From contig NZ_CP107932.1 in NCBI RefSeq assembly GCF_036032445.1, positions 3,288,501 to 3,352,500 of the forward strand: DNA of 64,000 nucleotides, in the 5' to 3' direction. The notes beneath the pieces were generated by a model that ran no database searches, had not been told where the DNA came from, and saw only the letters and a program-made list of their open reading frames with translations. The first letter of the stretch is position 1, and each line of letters opens with the position of its first letter. The DNA comes from Nocardia sp. NBC_00416 (GTDB taxonomy: Bacteria > Actinomycetota > Actinomycetes > Mycobacteriales > Mycobacteriaceae). The translations under genes were made by a program, and so were the position numbers. Shown piece by piece: positions 54,534 through 64,000 of this stretch.

Positions 54534-56041
54534 CGAGGACTCCGCTGCCGGAAATCGAGCGCCTGCATCACATCCTGCGCGCTGGGTTCCGCGCCGCCGC
54601 GCAGATCGCAGACCGTCCAGGCGACCCGCAGCGCGCGATCGGCGCCCCGCGCCGAGATCCGGCCCAGCCGCAGCGCGGCTTCCACCGGGGCCGTGGTCTC
54701 CCGCGGCAGCGGGAATCGCCTGCGGAGCGCATACCCGGGCACCTCGGCGTTGGTCACCCAGCCGTTCTCGCGCCAGCGGGCGGCGGCCGCGGCTCGCGCG
54801 GCCGTCACCCGGCCGCGGACGGTCGCGCTGTCCTCCGCCACCTCCGACGTCAGCCCGGCGCCCGACATCGGGTGCATCTGCAACCAGATATCGATCCGAT
54901 CCATCAGCGGGCCGGACAGTTTGCCCAGGTATCGGCGCCTGGCCAGCGGGGCACAGATGCAGTCCACATCGCGGGCCGGAGCGCAGGGGCAGGGATTCGC
55001 GGCGAGAACGAGCTGGAAGCGGGCCGGATACCGGGCGACCCCGTCGCGACGCGCGATCCGAACCTCGCCCTCCTCCAGCGGAGTCCGCATCGCCTCGAGC
55101 ACTTTCGCGCCGATTTCGGCACATTCGTCGAGGAACAGCACTCCGCGATGCGCGCGACTCACCGCCCCGGGCCGCGCCGACCCCGATCCGCCTCCGACCA
55201 TCGCGCTCACCGACGTCGAATGGTGCGGTGCGACGAACGGCGGCGTCGTGATCAATGGCTGGTCGTCGGAGAGCGTGCCGGCCACCGAATGGATGGCGGT
55301 GACCTCCAGCGCCTCGTTGTCCGCGAGCGGGGGCAGCACTCCGGGCAGCCGCTGCGCGAGCATGGTTTTCCCTATTCCGGGCGCTCCGGTCAGCAGCAGG
55401 TGGTGCCCACCCGCGGCCGCGACCTCCAGCGCCCATCGAGCCTCGTGCTGCCCGGCGACATCCCGCAGATCCCCGCTCACCGAAATGTGCCGCGTCGGGG
55501 GGAACCCTGCGAATTCGACCAGTTCCGCCTCACCGCGCAGCCAGTCGAGTGTGGCGCGCAGGGTGGGCGCCCCCAATACCCGGATACCGGCCACCAGACC
55601 CGCTTCCGGCAGGGCTTCCTCGGGCACCACCACCGTTTTCCGGCCCGCTCGTCGTGCCGCGAGCACCGCGGGCAGGATTCCCCGGACTCGCCGCAACCGA
55701 CCGTCCAGGGCCAGTTCACCCAGCAGGACCGTGCCGGCCAGGCGCGCCGAGGGCACGATATCGGCGGCATCCAGGACCGCCACGGCCAGTGCGAGGTCGT
55801 AGACGGATCCGACCTTGGGCAGCGTGGCCGGGGACAGCGCGAGGATCACGCGACCGTCCGGCCATTTCTCGCCGGTATTGGCGACGGCCGCCCGGACCCG
55901 GTCCCGGGATTCCTGTAGCGAGGCGTCCGGCAGACCCACCAGATGCACCGACGGGAGCCCCTGCCCGATATCGGCCTCGATTTCCACGACCTGACCGTCG
56001 ATACCGCGCACCGCGATCGAACAGGCACGTCCGAGCGGCAT
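54530..56041 (-). CDS. YifB/ComM family Mg chelatase-like ATPase
   Basis: A 503-residue AAA+ protein; ComM relatives are branch-migration helicases in transformation. Seen: the N-terminal Lon-like subdomain GLPSVHLVGLPDASLQESRD, Walker A TGAPGIGKTMLAQRLPGVLP, Walker B HRGVLFLDECAEI, and AANPCPCAPARDVDCICAPL, the family's Cys-rich loop. C-terminal SARGADRALRVAWTVCDLRG. Begins with ATG overlapping the yraN stop (TGATG). Forms yraN-yifB-dprA as in Rv2896c-Rv2898c. Confidence 0.94.
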   Translation of the reverse strand: MPLGRACSIAVRGIDGQVVEIEADIGQGLPSVHLVGLPDASLQESRDRVRAAVANTGEKWPDGRVILALSPATLPKVGSVYDLALAVAVLDAADIVPSARLAGTVLLGELALDGRLRRVRGILPAVLAARRAGRKTVVVPEEALPEAGLVAGIRVLGAPTLRATLDWLRGEAELVEFAGFPPTRHISVSGDLRDVAGQHEARWALEVAAAGGHHLLLTGAPGIGKTMLAQRLPGVLPPLADNEALEVTAIHSVAGTLSDDQPLITTPPFVAPHHSTSVSAMVGGGSGSARPGAVSRAHRGVLFLDECAEIGAKVLEAMRTPLEEGEVRIARRDGVARYPARFQLVLAANPCPCAPARDVDCICAPLARRRYLGKLSGPLMDRIDIWLQMHPMSGAGLTSEVAEDSATVRGRVTAARAAAAARWRENGWVTNAEVPGYALRRRFPLPRETTAPVEAALRLGRISARGADRALRVAWTVCDLRGGAEPSAQDVMQALDFRQRSPR

Positions 56042-56397
56042 CAGAACACCGCCTGAAGATGGTCGATCACCGGTTCGCCGGTACGCGAGACGAGCACGGA
56101 TACCACGTCGAAGCGTATCCGCCGCCAGGGACCGTCCTGTTCGGTGAGCCAGAGCAGCGCCAGGCGGCGGATACGCTGCCGCTTCTGGTAGGTGACGGCT
56201 TCGGCCGGTATCCCGTAGCCGAGGCCCGATCTGGTTTTCACCTCGACGAACGCGGTCACTTCCGCGTCGCGAACCACCAGATCCAGTTCGCCGTACCGGC
56301 AGCGCCAGTTCCGGCAGACGATTTCCATCCCGGCGGCCTGCAGATAGCGCGCCGCCAGGTCCTCCCCTTGTGCGCCGAGCGCAGTGTTGTGTCCCAC
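56041..56397 (-). CDS. YraN family endonuclease-like protein (UPF0102)
   Basis: A 118-residue protein with a PD-(D/E)XK-like core: LGAQGEDLAARYLQAAGMEI, NWRCRYGELDLVVRDAEVTA and FVEVKTRSGLGYG. Nuclease activity is proposed for the family, not shown. GTG 56397 was chosen where homology begins; an upstream open frame is not conserved. The first gene of the yraN-yifB-dprA unit; its stop overlaps the yifB ATG. Confidence 0.9.
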   Translation of the reverse strand: MGHNTALGAQGEDLAARYLQAAGMEIVCRNWRCRYGELDLVVRDAEVTAFVEVKTRSGLGYGIPAEAVTYQKRQRIRRLALLWLTEQDGPWRRIRFDVVSVLVSRTGEPVIDHLQAVF

Positions 56398-56459
56398 CCG
56401 TCCAGCATCGGGCCCGCGTATGCGGGGTCGATGGTTCCGAACTGCGGAAACAACCGCCC

Positions 56460-56486
56460 TGTGGACAACTCGGGACCTGTGGACGA
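56460..56486 (-). promoter_or_regulatory. Pair of DnaA-box-like sites upstream of yraN
   Basis: TGTGGACAA (56460-56468) and TGTGGACGA (56478-56486), i.e. TTGTCCACA and TCGTCCACA on the minus strand, matching the actinobacterial DnaA box. They lie in the gap between DUF2469 and yraN, where they could sense DnaA or replication state. Binding is inference. Confidence 0.45.
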
Positions 56487-56536
56487 TTCCCCCCGCGCCG
56501 GGATCAGCCTGGTCGCGCACTACCCGGTGCGACGGC

Positions 56537-56842
56537 TCATTCGGGCAGGCGCAGGTCCGGCTTCTCCAGCTCTTCGATGTTGACGTCCTTGAAGGTGATC
56601 ACCCGGACGTGTTTCACGAAGCGCGCGGGCCGGTACATATCCCACACCCACGCGTCGCTCATCCGTACTTCGAAGTACACCTCGCCGTCGGCGTTCTGCG
56701 GTCGCAGCTCTACCGAGTTGGCCAGATAGAAGCGGCGTTCGGTTTCCACCACGTACGAGAACTGACCGACGATGTCCTTGTACTCCCGGTACAGCGAGAG
56801 CTCCATCTCGGTTTCGTATTTCTCGAGGTCCTCGGCACTCAT
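56537..56842 (-). CDS. DUF2469 conserved actinobacterial protein
   Basis: A 101-residue acidic soluble protein, almost identical in pattern to Rv2901c: MSAEDLEKYETEMELSLYRE, YKDIVGQFSYVVETERRFYL, DAWVWDMYRPARFVKHVRVI and the end EKPDLRLPE. Very conserved but of unknown function. ATG 56842 follows AGGAGGA about 10 nt upstream and gives exactly the family length; a start 24 codons upstream adds unconserved residues. Between rnhB and yraN as usual in actinobacteria. Confidence 0.93.
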   Translation of the reverse strand: MSAEDLEKYETEMELSLYREYKDIVGQFSYVVETERRFYLANSVELRPQNADGEVYFEVRMSDAWVWDMYRPARFVKHVRVITFKDVNIEELEKPDLRLPE

Positions 56843-56979
56843 CGGGTGGAACGTCCTCCTTCTCGCCGCCTTGCGTCTGTTGACATCATCGCTCATCCTG
56901 CCCGGGTGTGTCACCGTGGGCTGTACCGCGCACCGGCGCGGCGAGCCGGTGACCGGTCCGGATCACGTCGTGGGCCCGG

Positions 56980-57729
56980 TCAGGCCGCGCCGCCGGTGCC
57001 GACCGGTACTTCCGCGAGCGACTCTTCCACCTCGGACACCGGAGTGCCGCATTCCCGGACCGTGCGCCACGATCGGCGATGTTCCGGGCACGGTCCGAGC
57101 TGCCGCAGCGCTTCCAGATGCCGGGTGGTGTTGTAGCCCTTGTGTTCGGCGAACCCGTAGCCCGGCCGACGCTGATCGAGTTCGACCATCATCCGGTCCC
57201 GGGTGACCTTGGCCAGCACGCTGGCCGCCGCTATACAGGCCGCCGTCGCGTCACCACCGATCACCGGCAGTGACGGCACGGGAAGTCCCGGTACCCGGAA
57301 GCCGTCGGTGAGCACATAGCCCGGTGCGCACTCCAGACCCGCGACCGCACGGCGCATGCCCTCGATATTGGCGACATGGATGCCGATGGCGTCGATCTCC
57401 GCGGCGGGAATCACCACCACCTTCCAGGCCAGCGCCAGCCGTTTGATCACCGGGAACAGCGACTCCCGGGCCGCCTCGGTCAGTTTCTTGGAGTCGTCGA
57501 GCCCGGCGAGCGCGGTGGACGCCTTGGGCGCCAGCACGCACGCGGCGACGACCAGCGGCCCGGCGCTCGGCCCCCGACCGGCCTCGTCGACACCCGCGAC
57601 CGGCCCCAGACCGCTACGTATCAACGCGGAATCGAGCGTTCGCAGGCCCGCGGCCTTACGCATCACCGCACGCGGCGGCCAACTGCTGACTCGCGCCGCG
57701 CCGACGCCGGCACGATTACTTCGTGTCAC
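56980..57729 (-). CDS. rnhB: Ribonuclease HII
   Basis: Removes ribonucleotides and RNA primers from DNA. The 249-residue product shows [20 protein letters not shown] (first Asp-Glu pair), [34 protein letters not shown], a later Asp in [20 protein letters not shown], and [21 protein letters not shown] 57729 keeps the [14 protein letters not shown] segment that mycobacterial RnhB shares. Downstream of lepB by 151 nt. Confidence 0.94.
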   Translation of the reverse strand: MTRSNRAGVGAARVSSWPPRAVMRKAAGLRTLDSALIRSGLGPVAGVDEAGRGPSAGPLVVAACVLAPKASTALAGLDDSKKLTEAARESLFPVIKRLALAWKVVVIPAAEIDAIGIHVANIEGMRRAVAGLECAPGYVLTDGFRVPGLPVPSLPVIGGDATAACIAAASVLAKVTRDRMMVELDQRRPGYGFAEHKGYNTTRHLEALRQLGPCPEHRRSWRTVRECGTPVSEVEESLAEVPVGTGGAA

Positions 57730-57880
57730 TGGCCACCTCGCGACAGATGATCGGAACCACGCGCCGATTATCGCGCACCGGATCGAGTGCGGCCCAGGTA
57801 GGCCCGGTCACGGTCGCTGTGGCTGCTGCCGGCCGTCGCGAGCCCGCCGAGCGGACTCGGCGAACGGTGACTGTTCACAC

Positions 57881-58663
57881 CTATTGCGGATTCTGCGCGG
57901 ACACCGGACCGATCCGCCCCGGCGGCCAGATCTTGAACACCGCTTTACCGCGGACATTTTCGATGGGTACCGTGCCCTGCAGATCGTCACCGACGTGGGC
58001 GCGCGAATCCCGGGATTCGTTGCGGTTGTCTCCCATCACCCAGAGATGCCCCTCGGGAACGAGTACGGGCCCGAACACCCGGCCCACCGGATAGGCCGCG
58101 TTCTGCTGACCCGGCACCCAGGGGTAGTCGTCCGCGACGTAGGGCTCGTCCAGCGGTTTCCCGTCGACCATGACCCGGCCCTGTTCGTCACAGCATTCCA
58201 CCGTCTGACCGCCGACCGCGATCACGCGTTTCACCAGGTCGTTCTCATCTGGCGGTACCAGGCCGAAGAACGCGAAGAAGTTCTGGATACCCCGAACGGC
58301 GGGGTTGTCGGAGCGGATGGACTGGTAGTGGTCGTTCCACGACGGCGGGCCCACGAACACGACCACATCGCCGGGTTTCGGGTCGCTCCAGTAGTAACTC
58401 ACCTTCTGCACGTAGATCCGGTCGCCGGTGCAGCCGGCACAGCCGTGCAGGGTGGGTTCCATCGACTGAGAGGGGATGACATAGGGCCGACCGACGAAGG
58501 TGACCATGAGGGCCGCGATGATCGCGGCGATCACCAGCAGGATGGGGAGTTCCTGCCAGAACGGCCGCTGCCGCTTCGTCTTCACCTGCTTGCGCGCACG
58601 ACGTCTTCTCGGCGGCTCGCCCCTGGAATCGGATCCCGAAACCGACCAACTCTCATCTGCCAC
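57881..58663 (-). CDS. lepB: Signal peptidase I
   Basis: Removes signal peptides on the outer face of the inner membrane. The 260-residue product has a basic N-terminal 40 residues, one membrane helix (about 46-66), then PSQSMEPTLHGC with the catalytic Ser, a Cys-containing loop, NDLVKRVIAVGGQTVEC with the catalytic Lys, and VMGDNRNESRDSRAH. GTG 58663 is 6 nt after TACGCT. Its promoter overlaps the hairpin that follows rplS. Confidence 0.95.
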   Translation of the reverse strand: MADESWSVSGSDSRGEPPRRRRARKQVKTKRQRPFWQELPILLVIAAIIAALMVTFVGRPYVIPSQSMEPTLHGCAGCTGDRIYVQKVSYYWSDPKPGDVVVFVGPPSWNDHYQSIRSDNPAVRGIQNFFAFFGLVPPDENDLVKRVIAVGGQTVECCDEQGRVMVDGKPLDEPYVADDYPWVPGQQNAAYPVGRVFGPVLVPEGHLWVMGDNRNESRDSRAHVGDDLQGTVPIENVRGKAVFKIWPPGRIGPVSAQNPQ

Positions 58664-58669
58664 GCGAAC

Positions 58670-58675
58670 AGCGTA
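58670..58675 (-). promoter_or_regulatory. -10 hexamer of a leaderless lepB promoter
   Basis: TACGCT on the minus strand, 6 nt before the GTG. Its first three bases (58673-58675) belong to the rplS terminator stem. Prediction only. Confidence 0.5.
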
Positions 58676-58711
58676 GCCCGGTGCCACAACGGATCCGTGG
58701 CACCGGGCTAC
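58673..58711 (-). terminator. 15-bp perfect hairpin after rplS
   Basis: GTAGCCCGGTGCCAC (58673-58687) and GTGGCACCGGGCTAC (58697-58711) around AACGGATCC. It lies 65 nt past the rplS stop. No T-run follows. Its promoter-proximal arm merges with the -10 of lepB. Confidence 0.7.
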
Positions 58712-58776
58712 ATAGGCTGTACGCCGAGTTCACCGACGTGCACCGGGGCGCACGCGGGCGGGCGATCAGCGGCAGG

Positions 58777-59118
58777 TCAGCGCTTTTCTTTGATCTTGGC
58801 GGCCTTACCGCGCAGCTCCCGCAGGTAGTACAGCTTGGCGCGGCGGACATCACCGCGGGTCACCACATCGATGTGGTCGATGGTGGGGCTGTGCACCGGG
58901 AAAGTACGCTCCACGCCGACACCGAACGACACCTTGCGCACGGTGAAGGTCTCGCGGATACCACCGCCCTGGCGCCGGATGACGACGCCCTTGAAGACCT
59001 GGATACGTTCTTTGGAGCCCTCGATGACCTTCACATGCACATTGAGGGTGTCGCCCGGACGGAAATCGGGGACATCGCTGCGCAGCGAACTCTCGTCGAC
59101 GAAATCAAGGGTGTTCAT
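58777..59118 (-). CDS. rplS: 50S ribosomal protein L19
   Basis: Large-subunit protein at the subunit interface. The 113-residue product shows [60 protein letters not shown] and the end [23 protein letters not shown] 59118 was chosen over ATG 59124 because the family begins MNTL and AGAAGG stands at the right distance. Closed by the 58673 hairpin. Confidence 0.96.
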   Translation of the reverse strand: MNTLDFVDESSLRSDVPDFRPGDTLNVHVKVIEGSKERIQVFKGVVIRRQGGGIRETFTVRKVSFGVGVERTFPVHSPTIDHIDVVTRGDVRRAKLYYLRELRGKAAKIKEKR

Positions 59119-59240
59119 GATCATCCTTCTGATGGTCGCGCGAACAGAGGAACCTGGCGGCGCGGATGCTCGACCGGTTCGTGCTCCGAATGTGGGATGC
59201 GCCCGGGCAGCGCCCAGGGCAACCTGTGCATTGTGCCAGA

Positions 59241-60173
59241 TCAGCGATCAATTTCCGAAACCGGCCCCGGTCGGCCGGCGGGCTCCGCGGGTTCGTCGGG
59301 CCGATCATGCGGCCACAGGTGCAGATCCTGCAGCAGCGGGTGGTGCCGGGGTGGGGCGGGCGGAGCCGGCACCACCCGCCGCGCCAGTTCCGCCTCCGCC
59401 GCCGACCGCGCGTGATCGACATCCGGGCTTCCGGCGATCAGATCCTGGACGAAGATCTTGACCCGGATCACCGGGCGCCGGTAGCGGCGTTCCCGCACGA
59501 TCGATCGGTACATGAGACGCCGGCGGCTCCCGTAGCGCCAGCGCGCCCAGGGGGCGCCGGGCCGGCTCAGTCGTAAGGCCCCCACCACCAGCAGCGGCAG
59601 GAAGAACATCCCGAACAGCCCGGTCCAGATCTTGCCCTTGGCGATGACCACGGCGGCCAGCGCCAGATTGACCACGGCGAACCCGACAACGAGCACACGC
59701 GTCTCGAATCCGGGCTGGTGACGCATCCCGTTGATCTCGAGCAGCCACAACGGGTGGAATCCGAGCAGCAGCAGGCCGGTGACCGCGAGGGCCACGAACA
59801 CCGCGTCGACCGAGGTCCGGCCCTGCTTCTCCCAGTACACGTCGCGCAGGTAGTACAGGAGCGCGAACTCGTCGAGCACGAGCGCCGCCCCGACGCCGAA
59901 AGCCGCCGCCAGCCCCGACGCCACCGCCGGACCGCTGTCGCCGCCCCCGGCGATCATCCCGATACCGGAGATCAGTACCAGCACCACACCGAACACCATG
60001 TGGTGGATGTGCACCCCGCCGGATTTCAGGTTGCCGGGCCACCAGCGCACCTGGGCCCGGATCAACCGGACACTGACCCGGATCACCAGGAATCCGACGA
60101 TGAACCCGAAAAGAAAGCAGAGCAGCGGGAGCCGGCCCGCGGCGATCACGTCCTCGGACAGCCACTGCCGCAT
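59241..60173 (-). CDS. Conserved polytopic membrane protein, unknown function
   Basis: A 310-residue membrane protein with about six hydrophobic helices in residues 12-205 and a basic, Pro-rich cytoplasmic C terminus of about 100 residues. The helix-2 region holds a His cluster ([20 protein letters not shown]), and later comes [20 protein letters not shown]. Similar proteins occur in Rhodococcus and Nocardia; I know no function. The His/Asp/Glu residues near the membrane could bind a metal, which is a guess. Separates rplS from tex. Confidence 0.72.
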   Translation of the reverse strand: MRQWLSEDVIAAGRLPLLCFLFGFIVGFLVIRVSVRLIRAQVRWWPGNLKSGGVHIHHMVFGVVLVLISGIGMIAGGGDSGPAVASGLAAAFGVGAALVLDEFALLYYLRDVYWEKQGRTSVDAVFVALAVTGLLLLGFHPLWLLEINGMRHQPGFETRVLVVGFAVVNLALAAVVIAKGKIWTGLFGMFFLPLLVVGALRLSRPGAPWARWRYGSRRRLMYRSIVRERRYRRPVIRVKIFVQDLIAGSPDVDHARSAAEAELARRVVPAPPAPPRHHPLLQDLHLWPHDRPDEPAEPAGRPGPVSEIDR

Positions 60174-60197
60174 ACCGGCCCCGCTTCAGCTCGTGGA

Positions 60198-62735
<2,538 letters not shown>

Positions 62736-62742
62736 CTCCCGC

Positions 62743-62748
62743 ACACTA
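62743..62748 (-). promoter_or_regulatory. -10 hexamer of a leaderless tex promoter
   Basis: TAGTGT on the minus strand, 7 nt before GTG 62735. Prediction only. Confidence 0.45.
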
Positions 62749-62776
62749 CAGTCGCCGGGTGACAGCCGGGCCGCAC

Positions 62777-64000
62777 CTATCCGGCGTCACCGCCCTGCTG
62801 CCGGAGCAGGAACCGCTGCACCTTGCCGCTGGGGGTCTTGGGCAGCGCGGAAACGAAATGCACCCGGCGTGGATAGGCGTGCGCGGCGAACTTCTCCTTC
62901 ACCAGAGACTGCAGTTCCGTTGTCAGTGCCTCGGTTCCGGCGGTGTCCTCGCGCAGCACCACGAATGCTTCCAGCACCTCGCCGCGCAACGGGTCCGGGA
63001 CGCCGACGACGGCGGCTTCGGCCACCTCGTCGTGCAGTACCAGGACGCTTTCGACCTCGAACGGGCCGATCCGGTAGCCGGCCATGATGATGACGTCGTC
63101 GTCACGGGCGGAGAAGTGGAAGAAGCCGTCGCTGTCACGCGAACCGGCGTCGCCGGTCAGATACCAGCGGCCGTCGGAGGTGTAGCGCTGCGCTGTTCGT
63201 TCGGGTGCGTCCAGGTAGCCGAGGAACCACAGCAGTGCGCTGCGTTCGGCGTCGATGGCGATCCGGCCCAGTTGCCCGGCCGGCGCCTCGGTATCGGCGT
63301 CGTCGGCCAGCACCGCGCATTCCCAGCCCGGCAACGACCGGCCCATGGAACCGGCGGGTGCGGCCGCGTCCAGGTCCTCGTGCCACGCATTGCAGACGAC
63401 CATTCCGTGTTCGGTCTGCCCGTAGTGGTCGCGGACCGCCACACCGAGCTGGTCCGCCGACCAGGCCACCACCTCCGGTGTCAGCGGCTCGCCCGCCGAG
63501 GAGGCTCGGCGCAGCCGGACCGGGTTCCCGGGCGCGGCCGCGCGCAGCGCCCGGTAGACGGTCGGCGCGGCGGCGAGATTGGTGACCCCGAATCGTTCCA
63601 GCACCTGCCAGGTCAGCGCCGGGGAGAATCCGGCGTGCAGCAGCAGGCTGCGGGTTCCGGATACCAGTGGTCCGAGAATCGCGTAGTAGAGGCCGTACGC
63701 CCAGCCCGGATCGGCAGCGTTCCAGAAGACGTCATCGGGGCGGACATCGAGAGCGAACTCCTGATAGGCGTGGAACGAGGCGAGCGCCCGCACCGGTATG
63801 GGCACGCCTTTCGGTGCGCCGGTGGTGCCGCTGGTGAACAACTGGACCAGCAGCCCGTCGCCGCCGACCGCCATCGGCGGTTCGGTATCGCCGACCGGTA
63901 GCTCGTCCATCCGTATCGCACCCGGAACGGCAGTATCGCCGGTGACGACGATCCGCCACGGCGGGTCGTCGGGCATATCGCCCCCCGGCGCCAGTTTGCC
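62777..64000 (-). CDS. AMP-forming acyl-CoA synthetase, C-terminal part (5' end outside)
   Basis: At least 407 residues of an acetyl/medium-chain acyl-CoA synthetase-like ligase; about 150 N-terminal residues lie outside. Seen: FTSGTTGAPKGVPIPVRALA (P-loop), WNAADPGWAYGLYYAILGPL, SAGEPLTPEVV, DHYGQTEHGMVVCNAWHEDL, WYLTGDAGSRDSDGFFHFSA with RDDDVIIMAGYRIGPFEVES, and PKTPSGKVQRFLLR with the catalytic Lys. The GYRIGPFEVES pattern is of the short/medium-chain (ACSM-like) subgroup. The frame is open to the window edge. Substrate unknown. Confidence 0.9.
   Translation of the reverse strand, partial: GKLAPGGDMPDDPPWRIVVTGDTAVPGAIRMDELPVGDTEPPMAVGGDGLLVQLFTSGTTGAPKGVPIPVRALASFHAYQEFALDVRPDDVFWNAADPGWAYGLYYAILGPLVSGTRSLLLHAGFSPALTWQVLERFGVTNLAAAPTVYRALRAAAPGNPVRLRRASSAGEPLTPEVVAWSADQLGVAVRDHYGQTEHGMVVCNAWHEDLDAAAPAGSMGRSLPGWECAVLADDADTEAPAGQLGRIAIDAERSALLWFLGYLDAPERTAQRYTSDGRWYLTGDAGSRDSDGFFHFSARDDDVIIMAGYRIGPFEVESVLVLHDEVAEAAVVGVPDPLRGEVLEAFVVLREDTAGTEALTTELQSLVKEKFAAHAYPRRVHFVSALPKTPSGKVQRFLLRQQGGDAG

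Noticed and set aside
53343..55436. A 697-residue version of dprA
   Set aside because: The extra 300 residues are the yifB gene read in another frame; the GTGA overlap at 54533 gives a normal-length DprA.
52707..55802. 1031-codon plus-strand frame opposite xerC, dprA and yifB
   Set aside because: Arg/Ser/Pro-rich translation without domains, antisense to three clear genes.

Overview
The window is chromosomal DNA of a high-GC, mycolic-acid-type actinobacterium, most likely Nocardia or a close relative. The evidence is very GC-rich coding sequence, frequent GTG starts, and a gene order that follows the Mycobacterium tuberculosis Rv2845c-Rv2904c block with insertions and inversions: proS, efpA, cysG, cobB, cobO, a magnesium-chelatase-like gene, mqo, map, a penicillin-binding lipoprotein, ispG, dxr, rip1, rlmN, cdsA, frr, pyrH, tsf, rpsB, an M23 peptidase, xerC, dprA, yifB, yraN, a DUF2469 gene, rnhB, lepB and rplS. 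The genus call is inference from protein resemblance and synteny.

Layout. 1-4.2 kb: the 5' part of proS (minus), then a four-gene ectoine-type ABC importer (ehuBCDA). 4.2-7.8 kb: yaaA, cysG and efpA, each with its own leaderless-type promoter. 7.9-14.1 kb: an accessory block with an AraC regulator, a lower-GC gene pair sharing a short peptide motif (best candidate for an undescribed conflict or amyloid-signalling system), an F420/flavin oxidoreductase, a DUF305 protein behind a coupled leader peptide, and a phosphotransferase plus lipocalin-like pair. 14.1-26.8 kb: late cobalamin genes (cobE-like, cobB, cobO, a fused chelatase I/D protein, cobQ) mixed with mqo, hydrolases, map, and GntR and DUF4254 genes. 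27.5-33.2 kb: acyl-CoA synthetase, XRE regulator, amino-acid permease, an ImmA-like protein lacking the catalytic Glu, nitrobindin and a small secreted peptide. 33.2-47.9 kb: envelope, isoprenoid and translation core (PBP lipoprotein, ispG, dxr, rip1 with a leaderless upstream ORF, lhgO, rlmN, cdsA, frr, pyrH, tsf, rpsB). 48-49.9 kb: a mostly gene-poor stretch. 49.9-64 kb: M23 peptidase, DUF202 genes (one continuous in frame with a GatB/YqeY domain), xerC, dprA, yifB, yraN, DUF2469, rnhB, lepB, rplS, a membrane protein, tex, and the 3' part of an AMP-forming ligase.

How genes fit together. cysG makes precorrin-2, and cobE-like, cobB, cobO and cobQ carry out later corrinoid steps. dxr and ispG are two MEP-pathway enzymes. 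rpsB-tsf and pyrH-frr-cdsA are in conserved order. yraN-yifB-dprA and map-cobQ use overlapping stop/start codons. At least twelve genes carry a TANNNT hexamer 6-8 nt before the start codon and look leaderless. I saw no tRNA or rRNA gene, CRISPR array, insertion sequence or recognisable riboswitch.
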